In this document: in pieces, positions 1-5,159 of the stretch | Layout of the letters: each line of letters starts with the position of its first letter | How positions within the stretch are numbered: position 1 is the stretch's first letter | Source of the DNA: JBIQLO01 sp044464175 | GTDB taxonomy: Bacteria; Planctomycetota; Phycisphaerae; Tepidisphaerales; Tepidisphaeraceae | Length of the DNA: 5,159 nt | Assembly (NCBI GenBank): GCA_044464175.1 | Contig: JBIQLO010000253.1 | Coordinates: forward strand, 1-5,159 | Direction of reading: 5' to 3' | Made by a program: the position numbers and the translations under genes | The notes under the pieces: model-generated | The model's database searches: none | What the model was told of the DNA's origin: nothing | What the model saw: the letters and a program-made list of their open reading frames with translations, nothing else

Positions 1-612
1 GCCCAGGCGTGGATTGGGGGCGGGGGAGTCCCAGCCGGCGAAGGGCCAATCGGCGGGAATGTGCTTTTGGCCGGGAAACAGGATGGCCTGGTTGAGGGAC
101 CAGGTAAGCCGGCCGGTGGCGCGGGTGGCGGAGGGGACGGAGGCGGGGGTCAGATTGTCGGCCGGTTCGGTGGCGGGTTGCGTGGTGGGGACGGGAATGT
201 TGAGCATGTACTCGATGGGCTGGACACCGCCGACGGGGTCTTTCATCAGGGGCCAGCCGTAGGCGAAGGCGCCGACCATGCGGTAGTGTCCCTGGTCGTC
301 CTTGAGGTAGATGGGGGAGCCACTCATTCCGGCGATGCTGCCGGTGTGCTCGAGGTTGGCGCCATGGCAGCGGACCAGGATGACATCATGCTTGGGGTTG
401 AAATTCCTGAGCACGGAGAGGACTTCGACGCCAAACCGTTCAATTTTCGTGCCCTGGAAGACGGAGAGGCCGTAGCCGGTCATGCCGGGACGGACTTCGG
501 CGACGGGCATGTATTTGTGGAGGTCCAGCGTCCGGGGGGGCGGGGCCTTGGCGTGGAGCGCGGGGGTGAATGCCAGAAAAAACGCAGTGATGGCGAAGAT
601 GGCAGCTCGCAT
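1..612 (-). CDS. Exported SpoIVB peptidase S55-domain protein, 5' portion (3' end outside window)
   Basis: The first 204 codons of a minus-strand gene are visible; it starts with ATG at 612-610 and stays open to the left edge. An in-frame TAG lies five codons upstream (627-625), so no longer start is possible. Residues 1-21 (MRAAIFAITAFFLAF then PALHA) form a Sec-type signal peptide with likely cleavage after A21. Residues 35-60 (MPVAEVRPGMTGYGLSVFQG) and the GMSGSPI motif at 95-101 are typical of S55/SpoIVB-like domains. By analogy with trypsin-type GDSGGP, S97 would be the nucleophile. A GAFAYGW segment and PVGGVQPIEYML follow, also typical of this family as I recall it. Residues 140-165 are a Thr/Pro/Ala-rich linker. 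In Bacillus, SpoIVB is a sporulation signalling protease; nothing here suggests sporulation, so the role is unknown, probably periplasmic proteolysis or protein binding. The His motif expected in such proteins would lie beyond the edge. Family assignment is firm, function is not. Confidence 0.85.
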   Translation of the reverse strand, partial: MRAAIFAITAFFLAFTPALHAKAPPPRTLDLHKYMPVAEVRPGMTGYGLSVFQGTKIERFGVEVLSVLRNFNPKHDVILVRCHGANLEHTGSIAGMSGSPIYLKDDQGHYRMVGAFAYGWPLMKDPVGGVQPIEYMLNIPVPTTQPATEPADNLTPASVPSATRATGRLTWSLNQAILFPGQKHIPADWPFAGWDSPAPNPRLG

Positions 613-621
613 GGAAAATCC

Positions 622-650
622 ATCCTAGATTGACAGGCGCGCTGCCGCAA
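622..650 (-). promoter_or_regulatory. Candidate promoter of the S55-domain gene
   Basis: Read on the minus strand: TTGCGG (650-645), 17 bases, TAGGAT (627-622). The match to sigma-70 consensus is 3/6 and 4/6 with ideal spacing. The -10 box ends only 9 bases before the ATG, so transcription would start almost at the start codon. The alternative reading of the same bases is a ribosome-binding site (AGGA, 626-623). Confidence 0.3.
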
Positions 651-770
651 CCTGCTGGGGGGTGAAAAGGCGCATTGCCGGCGGAAAAGGGGGTTTTTGG
701 TCGATTTTTGCGGGTGCGGGATGGGCGGGCCGAGGCCAGGGGGTCAATGGCATGGAGTTTGTTACCTATC

Positions 771-800
771 TTGACATCGGAACGAAGTGATTGGTTTCAC
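771..800 (+). promoter_or_regulatory. Possible regulatory sequence upstream of hsp20
   Basis: A perfect TTGACA (771-776) lies 50 bases before the hsp20 ATG, but no good -10 hexamer follows at 16-18 bases. A short dyad, GTGA-6-TCAC (787-800), lies just downstream. No CIRCE element (TTAGCACTC-N9-GAGTGCTAA) is visible, so HrcA control is not supported. The rest of 613-825 shows nothing I can assign. Confidence 0.2.
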
Positions 801-811
801 CCTCAAAAAAG

Positions 812-818
812 AAAGGAG
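812..818 (+). promoter_or_regulatory. Ribosome-binding site of hsp20
   Basis: AAAGGAG ends 7 bases before ATG 826. This spacing selects ATG 826 over the in-frame GTG at 787, which would place this purine-rich site inside the coding sequence. Confidence 0.85.
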
Positions 819-825
819 ATTCATC

Positions 826-1278
826 ATGGCACTGCCTACACGCGTTTCACGATCCGGTTACTCGGACCCGATTGAGGCCGCCCAGCGGGAGTTTGATTCG
901 ATGCTGGGGCGCTGGTTTGGCGGACGGGGGGATGAGGGGTATCTGGCGCCGTATTGCGTGGATGTGCGCGAGGATGCGGACCACATTTATGTCGAGGCGG
1001 AGCTGCCCGGCTACAAGAAAGAGGATGTGGACGTCATGCTCGAGAACAACACGCTGACCATCAGCGCTGAGCGTAAGAGTGAGCGGAAGGAAGGGGATGG
1101 GAAGGACAAAGGTCAGATGCTCCTGCACGAGCGGCGTTACAACCGCTTCCAGCGGAGTTTCACCCTGCCGCCGACGGTGGATGAGCAGAGCGTCCAGGCG
1201 AAGCTGGACGAAGGGCTGCTGACCATCACGTTGAATAAGCGGGAAGAGACCAAGCCCCGGAAGATTCAGGTGGGGTAG
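826..1278 (+). CDS. Small heat-shock protein, Hsp20/alpha-crystallin family
   Basis: A 150-residue cytoplasmic ATP-independent holdase that binds unfolding proteins and keeps them refoldable by DnaK/ClpB-type machines (family knowledge). The N-terminal arm, residues 1-38, contains the common DPIEAAQREFDSMLGRWFGG pattern. The alpha-crystallin domain runs from about residue 42 to 139: CVDVRED at 44-50, VEAELPGYKKEDVDV at 56-70, LTISAERK at 77-84, RRYNRFQRSFTLP at 103-115, and the hallmark AKLDEGLLTITLNK at 125-138. The short C-terminal tail ends PRKIQVG, with an I-x-V anchor (147-149) used for oligomer assembly. The length is typical for bacterial Hsp20. It is the only plus-strand gene here, divergent from the S55 gene and convergent with rplU, so it is probably transcribed alone. 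No clear heat-shock operator is visible. Confidence 0.95.
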   Translation: MALPTRVSRSGYSDPIEAAQREFDSMLGRWFGGRGDEGYLAPYCVDVREDADHIYVEAELPGYKKEDVDVMLENNTLTISAERKSERKEGDGKDKGQMLLHERRYNRFQRSFTLPPTVDEQSVQAKLDEGLLTITLNKREETKPRKIQVG

Positions 1279-1286
1279 GATCAATA

Positions 1287-1345
1287 AAGAATTACGAATC
1301 AAGAATTATGAATTTATTATTCATAATTCTTGATTCGTAATTATA
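1287..1345. repeat. AT-rich perfect inverted repeat built from heptamer/14-mer units
   Basis: Positions 1290-1313 are an exact reverse complement of 1319-1342: 24 bp with a 5-base loop (1314-1318). The left arm is periodic. AAGAATTACGAATC (1287-1300) and AAGAATTATGAATT (1301-1314) are tandem copies matching at 12 of 14 positions, and each splits into 7-bp units of the form GAATNNN (1289, 1296, 1303, 1310). The right side holds the same units inverted at 1318-1331 (13/14) and 1332-1345 (12/14). The element is about four-fifths A+T in a strongly GC-rich window. It begins 8 bases after the hsp20 stop and overlaps the region just past the rplU stop, so it may act as a bidirectional transcription end or be a dispersed palindromic repeat. 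It lacks the GC stem and strong U-tract of a textbook terminator. Confidence 0.9.
1290..1342. terminator. Possible bidirectional terminator between hsp20 and rplU
   Basis: The stem-loop sits between the stop codons of two convergent genes, 11 bases past the hsp20 stop and 3 bases past the rplU stop, the normal place for a shared terminator. In the rplU direction the stem is followed by CTTTATT, a partial U-tract; in the hsp20 direction it is followed by ATATCAGG with no U-tract. Function is inferred from position and structure only. Confidence 0.45.
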
Positions 1346-1657
1346 TCAGGCGGTGATGCCGGTGATCTTGACCTGCACGTAGTGCTGGCGGTGGCCCTGC
1401 TTTTTATGGTAGCCCTTGCGGCGCTTGTACTTCTGCATGGTCAGCTTGGGGCCCTTGGCGGGACCGAGCACATCGGCGGTGACGGCCGCACCGGCCAGGA
1501 CGGGGGCGCCGATTTTGGCTTCTCCCTCGCCACCAATGAGGAGGACGCGGTCGAAGGTGATGCTCTTTTGATCGGGGGAGACTTCCCGGTCGATCAAAAG
1601 GGTATCGCCACTGGTGATCTTGTGCTGCTTGCCGCCTTCTTCAATAATCGCGTACAT
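1346..1657 (-). CDS. rplU: 50S ribosomal protein L21
   Basis: A 103-residue protein, the normal length for bacterial L21, which binds 23S rRNA in the large subunit. It starts MYAIIEEGGKQHKI, the standard L21 N-terminus. Residues 76-98 carry the L21 signature, with KYKRRKGY and KKQGHRQ. ATG 1657 is chosen because GGAG lies 6 bases upstream and because the family begins at MYAI; the reading frame stays open back to 1783 but that extension overlaps the epimerase gene and has no L21 similarity. In most bacteria rplU is followed by rpmA (L27) and often obg; here it is followed by the palindrome and then convergent hsp20, so it is a solitary rplU. The epimerase gene ends 64 bases upstream on the same strand, so readthrough is possible, but a local promoter is also likely. 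Confidence 0.97.
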   Translation of the reverse strand: MYAIIEEGGKQHKITSGDTLLIDREVSPDQKSITFDRVLLIGGEGEAKIGAPVLAGAAVTADVLGPAKGPKLTMQKYKRRKGYHKKQGHRQHYVQVKITGITA

Positions 1658-1663
1658 CAAACT

Positions 1664-1668
1664 CTCCG
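1664..1668 (-). promoter_or_regulatory. Ribosome-binding site of rplU
   Basis: On the minus strand CGGAG ends 6 bases before ATG 1657. It fixes the L21 start and rules out the upstream in-frame extension. Confidence 0.8.
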
Positions 1669-1688
1669 GAAAATTCGCAAAGGGGGGA

Positions 1689-1716
1689 ATTTTGGCGATT
1701 GGGCGGGGATTGTCAA
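1689..1716 (-). promoter_or_regulatory. Candidate rplU promoter
   Basis: A perfect -35 TTGACA (1716-1711) is followed after 16 bases by CAAAAT (1694-1689; 4/6 to TATAAT). It sits immediately past the epimerase stop (1724-1722) and would give a leader of about 25 bases before ATG 1657. This would let rplU be expressed independently of the upstream aldolase-epimerase pair. Assigned by pattern only. Confidence 0.4.
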
Positions 1717-1721
1717 GGGAA

Positions 1722-2798
1722 CTATCCCCCTTTTTCCCCAGGGGCGCAGGTGAGTTTGTTTTCCTTGTACCACTGGACGGCATCCTCGTTGAGGGCGGCG
1801 ATCATGCTGGGGAGGGACTGGCGCAGGGTGTGCCGAGGGGACCAGCCCAACTGCTGCTGGGCCTGTGTGATGTCCAAATCGTAATGATCGTCACATAAAT
1901 CGATCATCCATGGTTTGATAAAGGTGTGGCCCCAGGGTTTAAGGTGGTTTTCAAGCCAGGAGCCGGCCTTGGCGACGGGCTTGGGAATCTCGGTGGTTTT
2001 CCAGGGTTTGTCCCACAACAGGCGCCCGAAGGCATCCTGCAACTGGCCATAGCTGAGGACTTTATCCTCGCCGATCAGGAGGACGGAAATGTCTGGTAAC
2101 CGGGCGCGGCGGTCTATCCCCAGGCGTATGGCATCCACCAAATCGTCCAGATGGACCATGGACTGGCCATGGGAGAGGTCGCCGGGGAAGACGTGGCCTT
2201 CCAGTTGTCGTTCGGCGATGCGCTGAATCTGGTGGGACAGGGGCAGGGAATGGCAGCGATCGGTATAGACCCCGGCGATGCGGAGAATCAGGACGGGGAT
2301 GTGCCCGCGCTCGACGGCGATGACCTGCTCCGTGCGCACCTTGCTGCGGGGATAGTCCCACTTGGGTTCCAGTGGGGAGTGTTCGGTGATTTTCTGCCCC
2401 ACGAGGCAGGGGGCATGGACCAGCATCGTGCTGGAGAAGATGAATCGGCCCACTTCAAAGCCCAAAGTATGGAATCCCTGGAGCAGGCGTTCGGTGCCGC
2501 GGACGGTAACCTGCTCATAGAGCGGGCTGGGCTGGCCGGAGAAGTCATAATAGGCGGCCAGATGGACGACGCCGGCCAAGTTGGGCCCGAAATGGGTTTT
2601 GACTTCGTGCAGGCCCCGGCGGACGGAGGCATCGTCGGTCAGGTCCACTTCCAGCGCCTTGGCCTCGTGGTGGGAATGGGGCAGGCCCGGCTTGTCGAAA
2701 CCTGTGACGGTGTAGGCGTCGGCCAGACGCTCGACCACGGCCGATCCAATCAGACCGCCACTGCCGGTTACCAGAACAGTAGGTTTCTTGCCGGGCAA
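1722..2798 (-). CDS. NAD(P)-dependent epimerase/dehydratase family protein (extended SDR)
   Basis: A 358-residue cytoplasmic Rossmann-fold oxidoreductase. The N-terminal cofactor loop TGSGGLIG (11-18) has the extended-SDR GxxGxxG pattern. VDLTDD at 51-56 fits the adenine-contacting acidic residue, and HLAAYYD at 79-85 the strand-4 NAD loop. FSST at 121-124 and Y149-x3-K153 (YPRSK) supply the catalytic Ser/Thr, Tyr and Lys, so it should be active. LRIAGVYTD (172-180) and MVHLDDLVDAI (214-224) are typical substrate-side motifs. The tail has a conspicuous WMIDLCDDHYDLDI segment (297-310) followed by LGWSP (317-321) and WYKENKL (343-349), which I recall from a sub-family of sugar-epimerase-like proteins with unknown substrate. 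The start is TTG at 2798, supported by a well-spaced ribosome-binding site and no ATG nearby. It lies 48 bases behind the aldolase gene, so probably co-transcribed. The substrate cannot be told; a nucleotide sugar or a sugar-phosphate-derived aldehyde or ketone are possible. Confidence 0.9.
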   Translation of the reverse strand: MPGKKPTVLVTGSGGLIGSAVVERLADAYTVTGFDKPGLPHSHHEAKALEVDLTDDASVRRGLHEVKTHFGPNLAGVVHLAAYYDFSGQPSPLYEQVTVRGTERLLQGFHTLGFEVGRFIFSSTMLVHAPCLVGQKITEHSPLEPKWDYPRSKVRTEQVIAVERGHIPVLILRIAGVYTDRCHSLPLSHQIQRIAERQLEGHVFPGDLSHGQSMVHLDDLVDAIRLGIDRRARLPDISVLLIGEDKVLSYGQLQDAFGRLLWDKPWKTTEIPKPVAKAGSWLENHLKPWGHTFIKPWMIDLCDDHYDLDITQAQQQLGWSPRHTLRQSLPSMIAALNEDAVQWYKENKLTCAPGEKGG

Positions 2799-2804
2799 GA
2801 GAGG

Positions 2805-2810
2805 CTCCTT
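2805..2810 (-). promoter_or_regulatory. Ribosome-binding site for the TTG-started epimerase gene
   Basis: AAGGAG on the minus strand (2810-2805) ends 6 bases before TTG 2798. There is no in-frame ATG between it and the aldolase stop, so it decides in favour of the TTG start. Confidence 0.8.
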
Positions 2811-2813
2811 TCT

Positions 2814-2846
2814 TGATCCGTATGCCGTGGAGGTTGCCGGTACGGA

Positions 2847-2849
<3 letters not shown>
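2814..2849 (-). promoter_or_regulatory. Intercistronic hairpin between aldolase and epimerase genes
   Basis: TGATCCGTA (2849-2841, minus strand) pairs exactly with TACGGATCA (2822-2814), a 9-bp stem; CCGG/CGG bases inside the 18-base loop can add a short inner stem of 3 bp. The aldolase TGA stop is the first three bases of the stem, and the stem ends 3 bases before the epimerase AAGGAG. No U-tract follows, so it is unlikely to be a terminator; RNA processing, 3' protection of the aldolase message or modulation of epimerase translation are the likelier roles. Confidence 0.55.
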
Positions 2850-3911
<1,062 letters not shown>

Positions 3912-3920
3912 GGGATGGTT

Positions 3921-3926
3921 CTCCTT
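3921..3926 (-). promoter_or_regulatory. Ribosome-binding site for the GTG-started aldolase gene
   Basis: AAGGAG (3926-3921, minus strand) lies 9 bases before GTG 3911, supporting this non-ATG start. Confidence 0.75.
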
Positions 3927-4008
3927 GAAATGGGGTTCTCTGGATCACGGGAGCATTCGATGCCGGACGATCTGATTTTATCGAAGGGGGAATCGGGACG
4001 CGACGGCT

Positions 4009-4038
4009 ATTCTGCTTGAGCGGGCGAAGCCGTGTAAA
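4009..4038 (-). promoter_or_regulatory. Candidate promoter of the aldolase-epimerase unit
   Basis: On the minus strand TTTACA (4038-4033; 5/6 to TTGACA), 18 bases, CAGAAT (4014-4009; 4/6 to TATAAT). Transcription would begin near 4002, giving a leader of about 90 bases. An alternative -10-like TAAAAT (3980-3975) has no matching -35. The leader would contain a TTCGAT/ATCGAA dyad (3956-3961 with 3980-3985) of unknown meaning. Pattern-based only. Confidence 0.35.
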
Positions 4039-4115
4039 ATTCCGATAGAGGTTCTATGGCTCATTGAGGCGGAGGGTTGCCGCAGATGGGGCACGGATGG
4101 CCCTGGATTGTTCTA

Positions 4116-4150
4116 GCCGCTCATACGCTGTTGGAACCGCGTGAGGCGGC
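4116..4150 (-). terminator. Possible terminator after the exported unknown gene
   Basis: Past the stop at 4167, GCCGC-C-TCA (4150-4142, minus strand) can pair with TGA-GCGGC (4123-4116) with one bulged base, and CGC/GCG inside extends the stem. The sequence after it (TAGAACAA) is not U-rich, so if it ends transcription it is not a classic intrinsic terminator. The rest of 3912-4166 holds only the promoter-like elements described and no supported gene. Confidence 0.3.
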
Positions 4151-4166
4151 GCCGCGGGCGGATCGG

Positions 4167-4979
4167 CTATTTACCGACGCCGTAAAGGGCCGAGAGGACC
4201 GTGTTGAGGACCATGCGGCCGGCGTCGATTCGGTTGTCGGGCCATTTCTGGGGATCGTCATTGAGGACGGTCAGTTTCTTGAGCAAGTCATCGTGAATTT
4301 GCTGGCCGGTGCGGCCGCTGGGAATGACGATCTTCCAGTCACCGGATTCGTCCACCATGGAAACGAACAGGGCAGGCGCACCGCCGGCCTTGAGAAGATG
4401 AACGACGCCGACCGGAGGCCCATAGTAAGTGGGGGTCGGCGTCTTCTTTCGCCCCTTACGGCTGCGCAGGGCGCGCTTGGGGGCGGCGGCAGAGCGGGCG
4501 GCGCCGGACTGGGCGCTAACGGGCCAGTTGGCCTGGGCCTGCTTGGCGTTATCGACCAGTCCCTGAGCGCCGGAGGCATTGGCAAAGGTTTGTGTGGCGT
4601 CAATCTCGAATCGGCGCTTGTATTTCTCCAGCCAGGCCTTCTGGAATTTGCGGGCCTGCTCGTCCAGGTCGGTGAATTTTTTGTTTTTGAAAGCCCCGAT
4701 GCGATCGCGCTCGGCATCGACCAGCGTGTTGATCATCTCATCGAAATTGCCGGGCTCGACGGCGTTTTCAGCGGCGGATTTGAGGACGGCGGTCATGTTG
4801 CCCATAAGGACGTTGCTGATCGGCTTCACGCCCGTGGGCAGGGCGGGGGGCTTGGGCGGCGGCATGTTGCTCGGTTGCGAGGTGGCATCGTGATTCGCCG
4901 CATGAACCGGGGGGGCGGACAGGCCGATCCCGCCGAAAGCAAACGCAGCGACCAGAGCGAGCTTCATGGATTGTCGCAT
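4167..4979 (-). CDS. Exported protein of unknown function, 270 residues
   Basis: I do not recognise this protein. Residues 1-27 form a Sec signal peptide (MRQSMK, a hydrophobic core LALVAAFAFGGIGL, then APPVHA) with cleavage likely after A27. A Pro-rich stretch (PPPKPPALPTG, 40-50) leads to a probably all-helical domain from about 52 to 150, rich in charged residues (KFTDLDEQARKFQKAWLEKYKRRFEID, within 101-127). Residues 157-184 are a low-complexity Ala/Arg/Lys linker, with PKRALRSRKGRKK at 167-179. The C-terminal part (185-270) looks alpha/beta, with strands GVVHLLKAGG, PALFVSMVDE and DWKIVIPSG (191-222) and a helix at 225-240; the strand pattern is reminiscent of NTF2-like folds but this is a guess. 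ATG 4979 is chosen over GTG 5000 because AAGGA sits 8 bases upstream and the promoter would start transcription inside the longer form. It is monocistronic or last in its unit; probably periplasmic. Confidence 0.8.
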   Translation of the reverse strand: MRQSMKLALVAAFAFGGIGLSAPPVHAANHDATSQPSNMPPPKPPALPTGVKPISNVLMGNMTAVLKSAAENAVEPGNFDEMINTLVDAERDRIGAFKNKKFTDLDEQARKFQKAWLEKYKRRFEIDATQTFANASGAQGLVDNAKQAQANWPVSAQSGAARSAAAPKRALRSRKGRKKTPTPTYYGPPVGVVHLLKAGGAPALFVSMVDESGDWKIVIPSGRTGQQIHDDLLKKLTVLNDDPQKWPDNRIDAGRMVLNTVLSALYGVGK

Positions 4980-4987
4980 GGTGGGTT

Positions 4988-4992
4988 TCCTT
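4988..4992 (-). promoter_or_regulatory. Ribosome-binding site of the exported unknown gene
   Basis: AAGGA (4992-4988, minus strand) is 8 bases before ATG 4979. It supports this start and not the in-frame GTG at 5000. Confidence 0.7.
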
Positions 4993-5001
4993 GCTTCCAC
5001 C

Positions 5002-5031
5002 AGCGTAGCACGCGCGGGAAGGCGTTGCCAA
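5002..5031 (-). promoter_or_regulatory. Candidate promoter of the exported unknown gene
   Basis: TTGGCA (5031-5026; 5/6), 18 bases, TACGCT (5007-5002) preceded by TGC, an extended -10 arrangement. Transcription would start near 4995, giving a leader of about 15 bases that just contains the AAGGA site. This is the best-looking sigma-70-type promoter in the window. Confidence 0.5.
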
Positions 5032-5097
5032 GACGGGCTGCATGAATTGCAGATGCGGCTGCGCCCGAGGGGGGGTTGGATTGATGTCAGATTTTTT

Positions 5098-5159
5098 TCA
5101 CATCGGCCGATCGATGACGAACCGGGCCATGGTCTCCAGGGCGGCTTTGGCCGGGGAGG
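5098..5159 (-). CDS. C-terminal end of an unidentified protein (5' part outside window)
   Basis: A minus-strand frame open from the right edge ends at TGA 5100-5098. The visible end reads SPAKAALETMARFVIDRPM. It has GC-rich codons like the neighbouring genes and an amphipathic helical look. The pattern A..AL..MA.FV..R resembles the final helix of polyprenyl synthetases as I recall them, but 19 residues cannot support a family call. It would be the gene upstream of the exported unknown protein on the same strand, separated from it by 118 bases that hold the promoter given above. Confidence 0.5.
   Translation of the reverse strand, partial: SPAKAALETMARFVIDRPM

Noticed and set aside
61..633. 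Plus-strand open frame of 190 codons, Gly/Val/Asp-rich
   Set aside because: It lies antisense to the S55 gene, whose signal peptide and GMSGSPI motif are unmistakable; the composition is the usual antisense artefact of GC-rich coding DNA.
787..825. Upstream GTG start extending Hsp20 by 13 residues
   Set aside because: The AAAGGAG site at 812-818 would lie inside this extension, and Hsp20 proteins begin close to the ATG at 826.
613..825. Search for a CIRCE or other standard heat-shock operator before hsp20
   Set aside because: No TTAGCACTC/GAGTGCTAA arms or convincing sigma-32-type -10 box were seen.
1658..1783. 42-codon N-terminal extension of L21
   Set aside because: It overlaps the end of the epimerase gene, lacks L21 similarity and bypasses the well-placed GGAG before ATG 1657.
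2151..2816. Plus-strand open frame of 221 codons
   Set aside because: Antisense to the epimerase gene, which has a full set of SDR motifs.
3978..4064. Minus-strand 28-codon frame starting ATG 4064 upstream of the aldolase
   Set aside because: No ribosome-binding site is visible, it overlaps the candidate promoter, and it has no recognisable features.
4077..5045. Plus-strand open frame of 322 codons
   Set aside because: Antisense to the exported protein; that strand shows a signal peptide, ribosome-binding site and promoter, while this frame is Gly-rich low-information sequence.
5038..5052. CTGCA-5-TGCAG dyad
   Set aside because: A 5-bp stem in GC-rich DNA is expected by chance and no U-tract or operator-like context accompanies it.

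Overview
The window is a GC-rich bacterial chromosome segment made mostly of housekeeping genes. All genes are on the minus strand except a small heat-shock gene on the plus strand. Secreted proteins with Thr/Gln/Pro/Ala-rich tracts (TTQPATEP, TSQPS), an S55-domain exported protein outside any sporulation context, and an FbaB-type class I aldolase beside an NAD-dependent epimerase suggest Planctomycetota, perhaps Phycisphaerae. That placement is an inference from protein style; there is no rRNA or other firm marker gene here.

Layout from left to right. Positions 1-612 (minus) hold the first 204 residues of an exported SpoIVB/S55-type protein that runs off the left edge. Positions 613-825 are a divergent promoter region. 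Positions 826-1278 (plus) encode an Hsp20/alpha-crystallin chaperone. Positions 1287-1345 carry an AT-rich, 24-bp perfect inverted repeat built from 7- and 14-bp units, placed exactly between two convergent genes. Positions 1346-1657 (minus) encode ribosomal protein L21 without the usual L27 gene after it. Positions 1722-2798 (minus, TTG start) encode an extended-SDR epimerase/dehydratase-like protein, and 2847-3911 (minus, GTG start) an FbaB-type class I fructose-bisphosphate aldolase. Positions 3912-4166 are a non-coding gap with a possible terminator and promoter. Positions 4167-4979 (minus) encode an exported 270-residue protein of unknown function. The right edge (5098-5159, minus) holds the last 19-20 codons of another gene.

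How the genes fit together: aldolase and epimerase probably form one transcript. They are 48 nt apart, with a hairpin covering the aldolase stop codon and ending just before the epimerase ribosome-binding site. rplU may be reached by readthrough and also has a promoter-like TTGACA element of its own. The other genes look like independent units. I see no CRISPR array, transposase, tRNA, rRNA, defence system or obvious new multi-gene system. The most unusual element is the periodic AT-rich palindrome between hsp20 and rplU.
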